A stretch of 64,000 nt of DNA from Pseudonocardia oceani. Its GTDB lineage: Bacteria > Actinomycetota > Actinomycetes > Mycobacteriales > Pseudonocardiaceae. The position numbers and the translations under genes are program-made. The stretch lies in the NCBI RefSeq assembly GCF_019263585.2, contig NZ_JADQDF010000001.1:4784501-4848500 (forward strand), given 5' to 3'. The notes below the pieces were generated by a model. The model saw nothing but the letters and a program-made list of their open reading frames with translations, did not search any database and was not told where the DNA came from. Positions 16,916 to 25,462 of the stretch are shown in pieces (position 1 is the first letter of the stretch; every line of letters starts with the position of its first letter).

Positions 16916-19603
16916 ATGTCGCACCAGGTCGCCCTCGCCTTCGAGGACGGGGTCACGCGCTTCATCACCTGCGGCGAGGACCAGACGGTCGCCGACGCGT
17001 CGTACCGGGCGCGCATCAACATCCCGATGGACTGCCGCGACGGGGTCTGCGGCACGTGCAAGGCGCTGTGCGAGTCCGGTGAGTTCGACGGCGGCTCCTA
17101 CCTGCAGGACGCGCTCTCCCCCGACGAGGAGAGCGCCGGCTACGTCCTCACCTGCCAGATGAAGCCGCGCTCGGAGCTGGTGCTGCAGATCGCGAGCACC
17201 TCGGCCGTCGCGAAGACCGCCGCGGCGACGCACCGCGGCACGGTCACCGCGCTCGACCGGCTCTCGCCGAGCACCGTCGCGCTGACGGTCGAGATCACCG
17301 ACCGGGCGGAGCTCGCGTTCCTGCCCGGGCAGTACGTCAACATCGCCGTGCCGGGCACCGACGAGTCGCGGTCCTACTCGTTCAGCAACGGGCCCGCCGA
17401 CGAGGCGCTGACGTTCCTCGTCAAGATCACGCCGGGCGGTGTCATGTCGACGTGGCTCACCGAGCGCGCCGCCGTCGGCGACGAGATCGCCCTCACCGGC
17501 CCGCACGGAAGCTTCTTCCTGCGCGAGTCCGACGACCCGCTGCTCCTGCTCGCCGGCGGCACCGGGCTCGCCCCGATCCTGTCGATCCTGCGCACCCTCG
17601 ACGCCGGCGGCAGCACCCGCCCGGTGCACCTGCTCTACGGCGCCACGACCGACGCCGACGTCGTCGAGCGGGAGACGATCGAGTTGCTCGCCGGCTCGAT
17701 CCAGAACATGACCTGGGACCACTGCGTCGCCGACAAGGCCACGACGGCGCAGCACCAGGGCTACGTGACCTCGCTGATCGAGCCGGGGCACCTGCACGAC
17801 GGCGCCACCGCCGTCTACCTCTGCGGGCCCCCGCCGATGGTCGACGCGGTGCGCGGGCACTTCTCCGACGAGGGCATCACCCCGGGCGGCTTCTACTACG
17901 AGAAGTTCGCGCTGGCGGCGTCCCGCGACGCCGACGTATCCGACGCCGTCGAGGAGCCCGAGGTGGAGGGCGAGGACCAGGAGGTCGAGGTCCCCGCCGA
18001 AGCCCGCACGCTGACCGAGCCGGCGGAGGAGGACCTGCTCGTCCTCACCGGCGAGGGCCGGGACCTGGCCGGGCAGACCGTGCTGCCCGCCGCGGAGCTC
18101 GCGGCGCTGGGCGTCACCGTCTCCCGGACCGCCGACGACGCCCGCGGCATCTGCGGCCAGTCGCTGTTCGGCGCGGTCTCCGGCGACGGTTCCGTCGCGC
18201 TCGATCCCGGGGGGGACCTGCTCGTCGCCGGCGGCCGGACCGTCGCCGGCCAGGACCTCTTCCCGGCGGCGGACACCGCGCCCCTCGTGGCGCCGGTACC
18301 CGATCGGCCGGCCAGCGCCGTCGGCACCGGCGGTTACCAGATCGGCGAGGAGCACCCGTCGGTCCACGAGTCCGACGCGATCTTCGACGCCCGCCGCGCG
18401 CTGGAGCTGGGCGCGCTGGAGCTCGTCGTCGGGCGCCTGACCTCGCAGCAGGTGCACGGCTACCGCCTCCTCGCCGAGGCCACCGTGCCCTACGTCGACG
18501 GCGACCGGTTCGTCGACGCCGCCGGCTACACCGAGACCAACGCGGCGTTCCACGACTACCTGTTCACCCTCACCGGCAACGAGCACCTGTCGCAGGCCTA
18601 CCGGGCGCTCGGGGTGAAGGGGCACATGGAGCAGTCGCTGCGCACCGCGACCTGGTGCCACCCGAGCTGCACCCGGGACCACCTCGACATCGTCGACGCG
18701 ATGGAGGCGGGCGACCGCGAGGAGGCGCGCCGGCTCGTCGGCGAGCACGCCGACCGGTCGAAGGAGACCACCCGCCGCGCGATGGCCGACAACACCGCCG
18801 CCCGGCGCCCGCGGTTCGTCACGCCGGGCCGCTTCGACGGCCGCGTCGTGGCCGTCACCGGGGCGGCGCAGGGCATCGGCCGCCGGGTCGCGGAGCGCGC
18901 GGCCGCAGAGGGTGCGCAGCTGGTGCTGGTCGACCGCTCCCCGCTCGTGCACGAGGTCGCCGGCGGCCTGTCCGCCGACGGCGCGAAGACGCTCGCCGTC
19001 GAGGCCGACCTGGAGAGCTGGGACGGCGCCGAGGCGGCGCTGCGCGAGGCCGCGGGCTGGCAGGGGCGCGTCGACGTGCTGGTCAACAATGTGGGCGGCG
19101 CGATCCACTTCAAGCCGTTCGTCGAGTTCACCGCCGAGGAGATCTCCGCGGAGATCACCCGCTCGCTGATGCCCACGCTCTGGTGCTGCCGGGCCGTCCT
19201 GCCCGGGATGGTCGGCCAGGGAAGCGGGGTGATCGTCAACGTCTCGTCGGCGGCCACCCGCGGCATCCACCGGATCCCGTACTCGGCCGCGAAGGGCGGT
19301 ATCAACGCGATCACGGCGTCGCTGGCGCTGGAGTACGCCGACGCGGGGATCCGCGTGGTCGCGACGGCCCCCGGCGGCACGGAGGCGCCGCCGCGGCGGA
19401 TCTCCCGGGGCACGCCGGAGGCCCGCACGGAGCAGGAGCGCGAGTGGTTCCAGGCGCACATCGACCAGACGCTCGGGTCGTCGCTGCTGGGGCGCTACGG
19501 CACGCTCGACGAGCAGGCCGCCGCGATCCTGTTCCTGGCCTCGGACGAGGCGTCGTACGTGACGGGCACGGTGCTGCCCGTCGCCGGTGGCGATCCCGGC
19601 TGA
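16916..19603 (+). CDS. benC/benD: Fusion: benzoate dioxygenase reductase (BenC) - FCD-like domain - cis-diol dehydrogenase (BenD)
   Basis: 895-residue uninterrupted frame holding two enzymes normally encoded separately. Residues ~1-95: plant-type [2Fe-2S] ferredoxin (CRDGVCGTCKALC plus a later Cys). ~105-338: FAD/NAD(H) reductase (RSYSFSNGPADEA, LLLLAGGTGLAPILSIL, VYLCGPPPMVDAV), passing NADH electrons to BenA. ~345-480: acidic linker with two similar stretches, GEGRDLAGQTVLPAAE and GGRTVAGQDLFPAAD. ~485-620: helices like the FCD domain of GntR regulators (AAFHDYLFTLTGNEHL; ...EEARRLVGEHAD), but no DNA-binding HTH. ~640-895: SDR (VTGAAQGIGRRVAERAAAEG, catalytic YSAAK) matching benzoate cis-diol dehydrogenase. 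An internal ATG at 18782 has an AAGGAGA 14 bases upstream, too far to be convincing as a separate benD start. Confidence 0.88.
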   Translation: MSHQVALAFEDGVTRFITCGEDQTVADASYRARINIPMDCRDGVCGTCKALCESGEFDGGSYLQDALSPDEESAGYVLTCQMKPRSELVLQIASTSAVAKTAAATHRGTVTALDRLSPSTVALTVEITDRAELAFLPGQYVNIAVPGTDESRSYSFSNGPADEALTFLVKITPGGVMSTWLTERAAVGDEIALTGPHGSFFLRESDDPLLLLAGGTGLAPILSILRTLDAGGSTRPVHLLYGATTDADVVERETIELLAGSIQNMTWDHCVADKATTAQHQGYVTSLIEPGHLHDGATAVYLCGPPPMVDAVRGHFSDEGITPGGFYYEKFALAASRDADVSDAVEEPEVEGEDQEVEVPAEARTLTEPAEEDLLVLTGEGRDLAGQTVLPAAELAALGVTVSRTADDARGICGQSLFGAVSGDGSVALDPGGDLLVAGGRTVAGQDLFPAADTAPLVAPVPDRPASAVGTGGYQIGEEHPSVHESDAIFDARRALELGALELVVGRLTSQQVHGYRLLAEATVPYVDGDRFVDAAGYTETNAAFHDYLFTLTGNEHLSQAYRALGVKGHMEQSLRTATWCHPSCTRDHLDIVDAMEAGDREEARRLVGEHADRSKETTRRAMADNTAARRPRFVTPGRFDGRVVAVTGAAQGIGRRVAERAAAEGAQLVLVDRSPLVHEVAGGLSADGAKTLAVEADLESWDGAEAALREAAGWQGRVDVLVNNVGGAIHFKPFVEFTAEEISAEITRSLMPTLWCCRAVLPGMVGQGSGVIVNVSSAATRGIHRIPYSAAKGGINAITASLALEYADAGIRVVATAPGGTEAPPRRISRGTPEARTEQEREWFQAHIDQTLGSSLLGRYGTLDEQAAAILFLASDEASYVTGTVLPVAGGDPG

Positions 19604-19613
19604 CCGGCCTACG

Positions 19614-22301
19614 GTGAGCGGCGTGCAGCCGGCCGACGAGGACGTCCACCTGGTCGGCCGGTCCGCGCAGCTCGACCGGCTCGCCGCGCTGGCCGACCGG
19701 GCGCGGGCGGGCTCGCCGGTCGTCGCCGTGGTCGAGGGGCCGGCGGGGGTGGGGAAGTCGGCGCTGCTGCACCGGTTCCGGCGCGGGCGCCCGGGCGTCA
19801 CGTGGGTGGCGGGGCTGTCCTGGGAGCGCGACCGCCCGGGCGAGCTGGCGCGGCGGCTGCTCGACGCGCCCGACGCCGGCACCGACCCGGTCGCGCTCGG
19901 CACCGCGCTCGTGCGCGCGTGGGGTGCGGCGCCGCACGTCGTGGTCGTCGACGACGCGCTGGACGCCGACCCGATGTCGCTGCAGGCGCTGGCGTCGGCG
20001 GCCGCCCGGCTCGACGACGCTCCGCTCCTGCTGCTGCTCGTGCGCTCGGGCGCCGCGGGGGCCGAGGCCGTCGACCTGCTCGACCGGCTGCCCGCCGTCC
20101 GGCTGCCGGTGCCGCCGCTGACCCCCGAGCAGACCCGCCTGCTCGCCGCCCGGGCCACCGGCGTCGACCTCCCGCTGCCCGTCGCCCGCCGCCTGTCCGA
20201 CCACGTCGGTGGCATCCCGCGCCACCTGCTGGAGGTCCTGCGCGACGCCCCGCCGGTGCGGTGGTCGGACTGGCAGACCCGGCTCCCCGCGCCCACCACG
20301 GTGCAGCGCCGCGTGGAGGCCGCCCTGCTCGCGTGCTCCCCGCCCGCGCGGGCGCTGGTCCAGGCAGCGGCGGTGCTCGGGGCCGAACCGGTGCTCGCCG
20401 ACGCCGTCGTGCTCGGGGAGGTCGACGAACCGATCGCCGCGCTCGACGAGGCCTGCGCCGCCGGGCTGCTCGCCCTGCAGGCCGGGCACGGGCTCGACGC
20501 GCTCGCGTTCCCCGGGCGCTTCGTCCGCGGGGCGGTGCACGCGACTCTCGCCCCCGCGCGGCGCCACGACCTGCACCTGCGCGCGGCCGAGGTGGTCACC
20601 GACGAGACCGACCGGCTGCGCCACCGCGTCGAGGCGGCGCCGCTGCCCGACCCGACGCTGGCCGACGAGCTCGTCGCGCTGGCCGAGCGCAAGGCGGCCG
20701 AGGGGGCGTGGGCCGTCGTCGCCGGGGCGCTCATCGACGCCGCGCGGATCAGCCCGAGCCGCGCCGACCGCGAGGACCGCCTACTCCGCGCCGTCGACGC
20801 GCTCGCCGGTGCCGGGCTGCTGGGGCAGGCGGTGGACGCGCTGGCGGAGGTCGAGGCGCTGCCGTCGGGCCCGCACCGCGACGCCGTGCTGGCCTACGTC
20901 GCCGTGCAGCGTGGGCGCCGGGCCGAGGCCGAGTCCTACCTCGACGCGGCGTGGGAGCGGCGGGGGACCGACCGCGCTGCCGCGGCTGTCGTGTGCCAGC
21001 GGCGGGTGCTGCACGCGCTCGCGGAGTGGGACGGCGACGGGCTCGTGCGGTGGGCGGGCCGGGCCGTCGAGCACGCGCAGCCGGACGCGCCCGCGGCCGT
21101 CGAGTCGCGGGCGATCGTGGGGCTGGGGCACGCGGCGCGCGGCGAGGTCGCCGAGGCGTTCACGGCGTACCGGGCGGCGATCGCGGAGAGCCCGAGCGGC
21201 CCGCAGCACCAGCGCGCGCGGATGGGTCTGGGCTGGCTGCACCTCGCCCAGGACGACCCCGACGCCGCGCGGCGCGAGCTGGAGTACGCGGTGCCGCCGG
21301 TGTCGGCCACGGCGTCCGCGGCCGGGCGCACCGGCTCGAACCGGATCTCGCTGTGGGCGCTGGCCTGGCTCGCGCGCACCCGGTTCGCGCTGGGCGACTG
21401 GTCCGGTGCGCTGGAGGCCGTCGACCGGGCGGAGCTGCTCGTCGTCGCCACCGGGCTGGAGCTGCTGCGCCCGCTCGTGCACGGCACCGGGGCGCAGGTG
21501 CGAGCACTGCGCGGCGAGCCGGACGCGGCCGAGCGGCACCTGCGCCTGGGCGGCGCTGCCGCGCTCGACTACACCGTGATGGCCGTGCCCGCCCTGCTCG
21601 CGCGCGCCCACGTCGCGGAGGCGGCGGCCGACTACGGCGCGGTGGTCCGCCACCTCACCCCGCTCGCCGTCCGCAGCCCGCGCGGCGGCATCGACGAGCC
21701 CGGCTTCTGGCCCTGGCACGACGTCTACGCGAACGCGCTGGTCCGCACCGACCGCCTCGCCGAGGCCGACGCCTTCCTCGCCCCGCTGGAGGCGGCCGCC
21801 GCCCGCCGTCGCCACCGCTCGACCGGCGCCCGCCTCGGTGTCGTCCGCGGCCGGCTGCTCGGGGCCCGCGGCGACGTGGCGGGCGCCGAGGCCGCGTTCG
21901 CCCGCGCCCGCGACCTCCTCGCCCCCCTGCCCCTGCCCTACGACCGCGCCCGCACCGACTTCGCCCACGGCCTGACCCTGCGCCGCGCCGGCCGCCGCCG
22001 CGACGCCGCCGAGCTCCTGACCACCGCCCGCCAGGAGTTCGCGGCGCTGGGCGCGCAGGTCCACGTCGACCGCTGCGACCGCGAGCTCAAGACCGCCCGC
22101 CCGTCGGCCGGCACCCCCGACGGCCTGACCGAGCAGGAGCGCACAGTCTCCGCCCTGGTCGCGACGGGGATGAGCAACAAGGAGGTGGCGGCGGAGATGG
22201 TGCTGTCGGTGAAGACGGTCCAGTTCCACCTCACCCGGGTCTACGCGAAGCTCGGGGTCCGGTCGCGGGCGGAGCTGGCGGCGCGGAGGGCGGGGGGCTG
22301 A
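19614..22301 (+). CDS. LuxR/LAL-type regulator (BenR-like) with N-terminal ATPase
   Basis: 895 residues from the GTG at 19614 (GTG at 19623 is equally plausible). N-terminal AAA-type ATPase with Walker A EGPAGVGKSALLHR (~residue 45) and Walker B VVVVDDALD; a long helical, TPR-like middle; C-terminal LuxR HTH (TEQERTVSALVATGMSNKEV, then VKTVQFHLTRVYAKLGV). Such LAL regulators sense a ligand with the ATPase/TPR part. It lies 10 bases after the ben fusion gene on the same strand. In Corynebacterium glutamicum a LuxR-type BenR follows benABCD, so a benzoate-responsive activator is the likely role; the symbol is withheld because the match is positional. Confidence 0.88.
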   Translation: MSGVQPADEDVHLVGRSAQLDRLAALADRARAGSPVVAVVEGPAGVGKSALLHRFRRGRPGVTWVAGLSWERDRPGELARRLLDAPDAGTDPVALGTALVRAWGAAPHVVVVDDALDADPMSLQALASAAARLDDAPLLLLLVRSGAAGAEAVDLLDRLPAVRLPVPPLTPEQTRLLAARATGVDLPLPVARRLSDHVGGIPRHLLEVLRDAPPVRWSDWQTRLPAPTTVQRRVEAALLACSPPARALVQAAAVLGAEPVLADAVVLGEVDEPIAALDEACAAGLLALQAGHGLDALAFPGRFVRGAVHATLAPARRHDLHLRAAEVVTDETDRLRHRVEAAPLPDPTLADELVALAERKAAEGAWAVVAGALIDAARISPSRADREDRLLRAVDALAGAGLLGQAVDALAEVEALPSGPHRDAVLAYVAVQRGRRAEAESYLDAAWERRGTDRAAAAVVCQRRVLHALAEWDGDGLVRWAGRAVEHAQPDAPAAVESRAIVGLGHAARGEVAEAFTAYRAAIAESPSGPQHQRARMGLGWLHLAQDDPDAARRELEYAVPPVSATASAAGRTGSNRISLWALAWLARTRFALGDWSGALEAVDRAELLVVATGLELLRPLVHGTGAQVRALRGEPDAAERHLRLGGAAALDYTVMAVPALLARAHVAEAAADYGAVVRHLTPLAVRSPRGGIDEPGFWPWHDVYANALVRTDRLAEADAFLAPLEAAAARRRHRSTGARLGVVRGRLLGARGDVAGAEAAFARARDLLAPLPLPYDRARTDFAHGLTLRRAGRRRDAAELLTTARQEFAALGAQVHVDRCDRELKTARPSAGTPDGLTEQERTVSALVATGMSNKEVAAEMVLSVKTVQFHLTRVYAKLGVRSRAELAARRAGG

Positions 22302-22342
22302 CGCCCGCCCCGCCGGGTCGGCGGTCCGGTGTCCGGGACCGA

Positions 22343-22410
22343 CCGCACCGCCGTCGCGGTGGCCGCACCGCCGTCGCGGCAGGGGTGCGGCCTGCGGAAC
22401 GGCGGTGCGG
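22343..22410. repeat. Direct and inverted GC-rich repeats downstream of LuxR gene
   Basis: CCGCACCGCCGTCGCGG occurs at 22343-22359 and again at 22363-22379 (20-base period). GGCGGTGCGG at 22401-22410 is the exact complement of CCGCACCGCC in both copies, so either can form a hairpin with it. The position ~40 bases after the LuxR stop suggests a terminator with alternative pairings; a regulatory role is not shown. Confidence 0.5.
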
Positions 22411-22484
22411 TGGCCCGGGGTGCTGCACGGTGGGGCGGCCGGCGCAGGCACGGGGCTGCCCCGGACCGCCCGGTCCGCACCGAC

Positions 22485-22502
22485 GATCACCGAGCCGTGA
22501 TC
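22485..22502. promoter_or_regulatory. Inverted repeat upstream of ABM gene
   Basis: GATCAC-cgagcc-GTGATC, six-base perfect arms, about 225 bases before the ABM-domain gene. Possible regulator site; no regulator gene is adjacent except the LuxR protein upstream. Confidence 0.3.
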
Positions 22503-22727
22503 ACCAGGAGTGCGCCGCCACGGTCCCCGCCACGACCGCACGGTCACACTCCCGGCGATCACCCCCGCTACGCGCCGGTCCCACGCTCGGCCCGCACCCC
22601 AACCGGCTCACGAGCACCGTGGCCGCCGCCCACGAGAACGCGCGAGACCCCGAACGCTCCGCAATGAGACACCACCACCCCACCCCGGTGCGGTACTCCT
22701 GACGCACACCGACGCAGGGGAGACACC

Positions 22728-23054
22728 GTGATCTTCATCGTGATCAGGATCGACGTCCGTCCGGACAAGCGGGAGGACTTCCTCGCCGGCATCACCCGCT
22801 ACTCCGCCCAGGTCCGCGAGGAGCCGGGCAACCTCGTCTTCAGCTGCTTCGCGAGCGTCGAGCGGCCCGACGAGTACGCGGTCCTCGCCAACTACGTCGA
22901 CCAGGCCGCCGGCGAGGCCCACGTCACCTCCGAGCACGCGCAGTGGTTCTTCGGCTGGCTGCCCTCGGTCGTGGCGTCGGTGCCGAGGATCGTCTACCAG
23001 GAGCTGCCGGGTGACCCGTGGTCGGAGATGGGCGAGGTGAAGCTCGAGAGCTAG
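22728..23054 (+). CDS. ABM-domain (quinol monooxygenase-like) protein
   Basis: 108 residues. Small dimeric alpha/beta barrel of the antibiotic biosynthesis monooxygenase family: IVIRIDVRPDKREDFLAGIT at the start, then EEPGNLVFSCFASVERPDEY and HAQWFFGWLP. GTG start preceded by AGGGGAG at 22717-22722. Relatives such as YgiN oxidise quinols without cofactors; others are heme- or stress-related. No operon partner; its 3' end overlaps the methionine aminopeptidase stop (convergent) by four bases. The specific substrate is unknown. Confidence 0.85.
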   Translation: MIFIVIRIDVRPDKREDFLAGITRYSAQVREEPGNLVFSCFASVERPDEYAVLANYVDQAAGEAHVTSEHAQWFFGWLPSVVASVPRIVYQELPGDPWSEMGEVKLES

Positions 23055-23821
23055 TCGGCGGGGTTCGTCAGCACGCGCGCGGCGCCGTCGGTGATCGCGA
23101 TCGTGTGCTCCGAGTGTGCGGTGCGGGAGCCGTCGGCGGAGCGGATGGTCCAGCCGTCGGCGTCGTAGGTGATCTCGTCGGTGCCGGCGGCGAACCAGGG
23201 CTCCAGGGCGAGGGTGAGGCCGGGCTGCAGTCGCAGTCCCCGCCCGGCCTTGCCCTTGTTCGGGACGTGCGGGTCCTCGTGCATCGTGCGGCCGAGCCCG
23301 TGGCCGCCGAACTCGGTGTTGACCGGGTAACCGGCGGCCTTCGCCACGGCGCCGATCGCCGCGGAGATGTCGCCGAGGCGGTTGCCCGGCACCGCGGCGG
23401 CGATCGCGGCGGCCAGCGCCCGTTCGGTGGCCGCGACCAGGTGCTGGTCCTCGGGCCGCGGCGTCCCCACGATGACGCTGCGGGCCGAGTCGGCCACCCA
23501 GCCGTCGACGGACACCGCGATGTCCATGCTCAGCAGGTCCCCGTCGCGCAGCACGTAGTCGTGCGGCAGCCCGTGCAGCACGGCGTCGTTGACCGACAGG
23601 CACACCACGTTGCGGAACGGCCCCCGCCCGAACGACGGCGCGTAGTCCCAGTAGCAGGACTGCGCCCCGCGCTCCTCGATCATCGTGCGCGCGCGCAGCT
23701 CCAGGTCGAGCAGGTTCACCCCCACCTCGGCCCGCCCGGCCAGGTCGGCGAGCAGCTCCGCGACGAACGCGCCCGTCACCCGCATCGCGTCGATCTCCCG
23801 GGGCGTCTTGAGCTCCAGCAC
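23051..23821 (-). CDS. map: Type I methionine aminopeptidase
   Basis: 256 residues from the GTG at 23821, which has GGAGG six bases upstream and gives the family-typical N-terminus LELKTPREIDAMRVTGAF. It removes initiator methionine. Metal ligands seen: D in SMDIAVSVDGWVADSARSV (two Asp), H in FGGHGLGRTMHEDPHVPN, E in LALEPWF and the last E in TAHSEHTIAI. The frame extends 15 codons upstream to an ATG inside a palindrome, which I do not use. Actinobacteria often have several map genes; this one is away from the ribosomal operon, so it may be the accessory copy. Confidence 0.92.
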   Translation of the reverse strand: MLELKTPREIDAMRVTGAFVAELLADLAGRAEVGVNLLDLELRARTMIEERGAQSCYWDYAPSFGRGPFRNVVCLSVNDAVLHGLPHDYVLRDGDLLSMDIAVSVDGWVADSARSVIVGTPRPEDQHLVAATERALAAAIAAAVPGNRLGDISAAIGAVAKAAGYPVNTEFGGHGLGRTMHEDPHVPNKGKAGRGLRLQPGLTLALEPWFAAGTDEITYDADGWTIRSADGSRTAHSEHTIAITDGAARVLTNPAD

Positions 23822-23850
23822 CGATGTCCTCCACGCCTCGTCCCGTTGTC

Positions 23851-23864
23851 GGTATACAAATACC
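23851..23864. promoter_or_regulatory. AT-rich dyad upstream of map
   Basis: GGTAT-acaa-ATACC, a five-base dyad in a marked AT-rich pocket containing GTATACAAATAC, which resembles GntR-type operators. It lies 30-43 bases upstream of the map GTG start, at promoter distance. It may also mark the boundary with the decayed aldehyde dehydrogenase. No GntR gene is adjacent. Confidence 0.4.
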
Positions 23865-23871
23865 ACCTACG

Positions 23872-24682
23872 GGCCGATCCGACGCAGTCGGCCACTCGCT
23901 CCCGCCCAGGGTCGGGGCGTAGAAGTAGCCGCTCCCGCCCGCCTTCTCCCCGCCCGACACCTCCCGCGCGTGCGACGGCGCCCGCTCCACCAGCCCGGAC
24001 ACGTGCGCGAGCTGGGTGGGGTTGTTGACCGGCGGGATGTGGAGGTCCTCGCTGCCGCGCACCTCGTCACGGGAGAGGCGGACGGCCGCGGCCTGCTCGG
24101 CGAGCGCCTCGACCAGCTCGCCGCGGATCGACTCGTCGACGATCACGCGGGTGGCGGCCGTGATGCCGGGCGGCAGGATGTCGGAGAACAGCTCGGCCAT
24201 CAGCACGGCGCTGGCCGGGGTGGTGTCGCTGGGCTCGAGGACGATGGTGTTGCCCGCGGCCAGCGCGGGGGCGCACTTCCAGACCGCCATCATCATCGGG
24301 TAGTTCCACGGCGCCACCGACCCGACGACGCCCACGGGCTCGCGCCGGATCGTCGACTGGAACCCGCGCATGTACTCCGCGCTCGCCCTGCCCTCCAGCA
24401 TCCGGGCGGCCCCCGCGACGAACCGGATCTGGTCGACCATCGGCGGGATCTCCTCCGACGCCGTCGGCCCGAGCGGCTTGCCGGTGTTGCGGGCCTCCGC
24501 CTCGATCAGCCGCGACGCCCCCTGCTCGACGGCGAACGCGGCGTCGACATCGGGCCCGGTCGAGAGCGGCGCGGTGGCGTAGACCTCGCCGGTGGCCGGG
24601 TTGACGACGTCGGTCCAGCCCCCTTCGGCGGGGGCCGGAACTCGCCGTCGATGTGGTTGAGGAGCCGGCTCTTGTCGGGCAC
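23872..24682 (-). pseudogene. Decayed aldehyde dehydrogenase
   Basis: Remnant of an NAD-dependent aldehyde dehydrogenase of the aminobutyraldehyde type. Minus strand, the start at 24682 reads VPDKSRLLNHIDGEF; near 24630 the frame shifts to TDVVNPATGEVYATAPLSTG. Then DAAFAVEQGASRLIEAEARN joins two parts that are normally ~60 residues apart. REPVGVVGSVAPWNYPMMMA and LAAGNTIVLEPSDTTPASAV follow, after which LFSDILPPGI runs straight into TAATRVIVDESIRGELVEAL, omitting the whole segment with the catalytic Glu and Cys. The end (SGYFYAPTLG) breaks off. At least two internal deletions and one frameshift make it non-functional. Confidence 0.85.
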
Positions 24683-24730
24683 CGGGTCAGTCTCGTGACG
24701 ACCCGGTGCCGCGAGGAGGGCCGGTCGGCG

Positions 24731-25306
24731 TCAGTGGTTCCCGAAGACGACCGTGTAGTGCGCCCGGTCGATCGTCGGGTAGCCGTTGTAGGCCTGGCCG
24801 ACGGCGAACGTGGTGGCGTTGGGGTCGAGCAGCCGGGCGTTGTGGCCGGGGGAGTTCTTCCACCAGTCCAGCGCGCCCTGCGGGGTCACGCCGTGGCCCG
24901 CGCCCCACGCCCAGTAGTTGATCTCGCCGAGGTAGCCCGTGTAGCCCGAGCAGAACTCGACGCGCTGGGCGACGCCCATGCCGCGGGTGTCGACGTGGTT
25001 GCCGGGGGAGAAGCCGCGGTTGAAGCTGTCGAGGCTCGCCCACATCGCGGGGCGGGCCAGGGTGCGCGAGTACGTCAGCGGGCGCAGGCCGTGCTGGGCG
25101 CGGTAGGCGTTGATGGCGTCGGCGAGCACGACCTCGTCGTCGCGGTGGTCGAGCGCGAGGCCGTCGACGTAGCTGCCGTAGCCCATGTAGTTGCAGTCCC
25201 GCGGGGCGGCCGAGGCCGGCGTGGCGAGACCGGCCATGAGGCCGGCGGCCAGGACGGTGCCGGCGGTCAGCTGGGCGATCCTCTTGATGCTGGTCGAGAT
25301 CGACAT
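24731..25306 (-). CDS. Secreted CAP/SCP-domain protein
   Basis: 191 residues. N-terminal signal peptide: IKR, a hydrophobic stretch LTAGTVLAAGLMAGLA and cleavage after PASA. The CAP (SCP/PR-1) domain follows: LADAINAYRAQHGLRPLTYS, the metal/active-site-like histidine in NHVDTRG, GEINYWAWGAGHG, and WWKNSPGHNARLLDPNAT (the CAP2-like GHxxxLL). Two cysteines (DCNYM, EFCSGY) may form a disulfide. Exported, function unknown; CAP proteins range from lipid binding to proteolysis. It is divergent from htpG across a 156-base gap. Confidence 0.9.
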   Translation of the reverse strand: MSISTSIKRIAQLTAGTVLAAGLMAGLATPASAAPRDCNYMGYGSYVDGLALDHRDDEVVLADAINAYRAQHGLRPLTYSRTLARPAMWASLDSFNRGFSPGNHVDTRGMGVAQRVEFCSGYTGYLGEINYWAWGAGHGVTPQGALDWWKNSPGHNARLLDPNATTFAVGQAYNGYPTIDRAHYTVVFGNH

Positions 25307-25462
25307 CGTGTGCTCCTCGGGTGTGTCTGCCTGGGGTTACTGCCTTCGTCGGCCGTTCGTTGCCGTCACAGGGAGGACGCCGGGAAGTGCGGCCGGGTTA
25401 CACCTGGGAGGTACGGGAAGGGAGCCTGATCCCGCCCGCGCCGCGCTGGATATCGTGGAGCG

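Larger units (their letters stand above)
22302..22727. other. 426-base intergenic region with short repeats
   Basis: No convincing gene. It holds a direct repeat of 17 bases, an inverted copy of part of it, and a GATCAC-cgagcc-GTGATC dyad (22485-22502). The 3' end supplies the ribosome-binding site AGGGGAG for the ABM gene at 22728. Open frames crossing it are extensions of shadows without family similarity. Confidence 0.6.

Noticed and set aside
16859..20734. 1,291-codon frame antisense to the ben fusion and LuxR genes
   Set aside because: Low-complexity Ser/Arg/Ala translation; both genes beneath have strong motifs on the plus strand.
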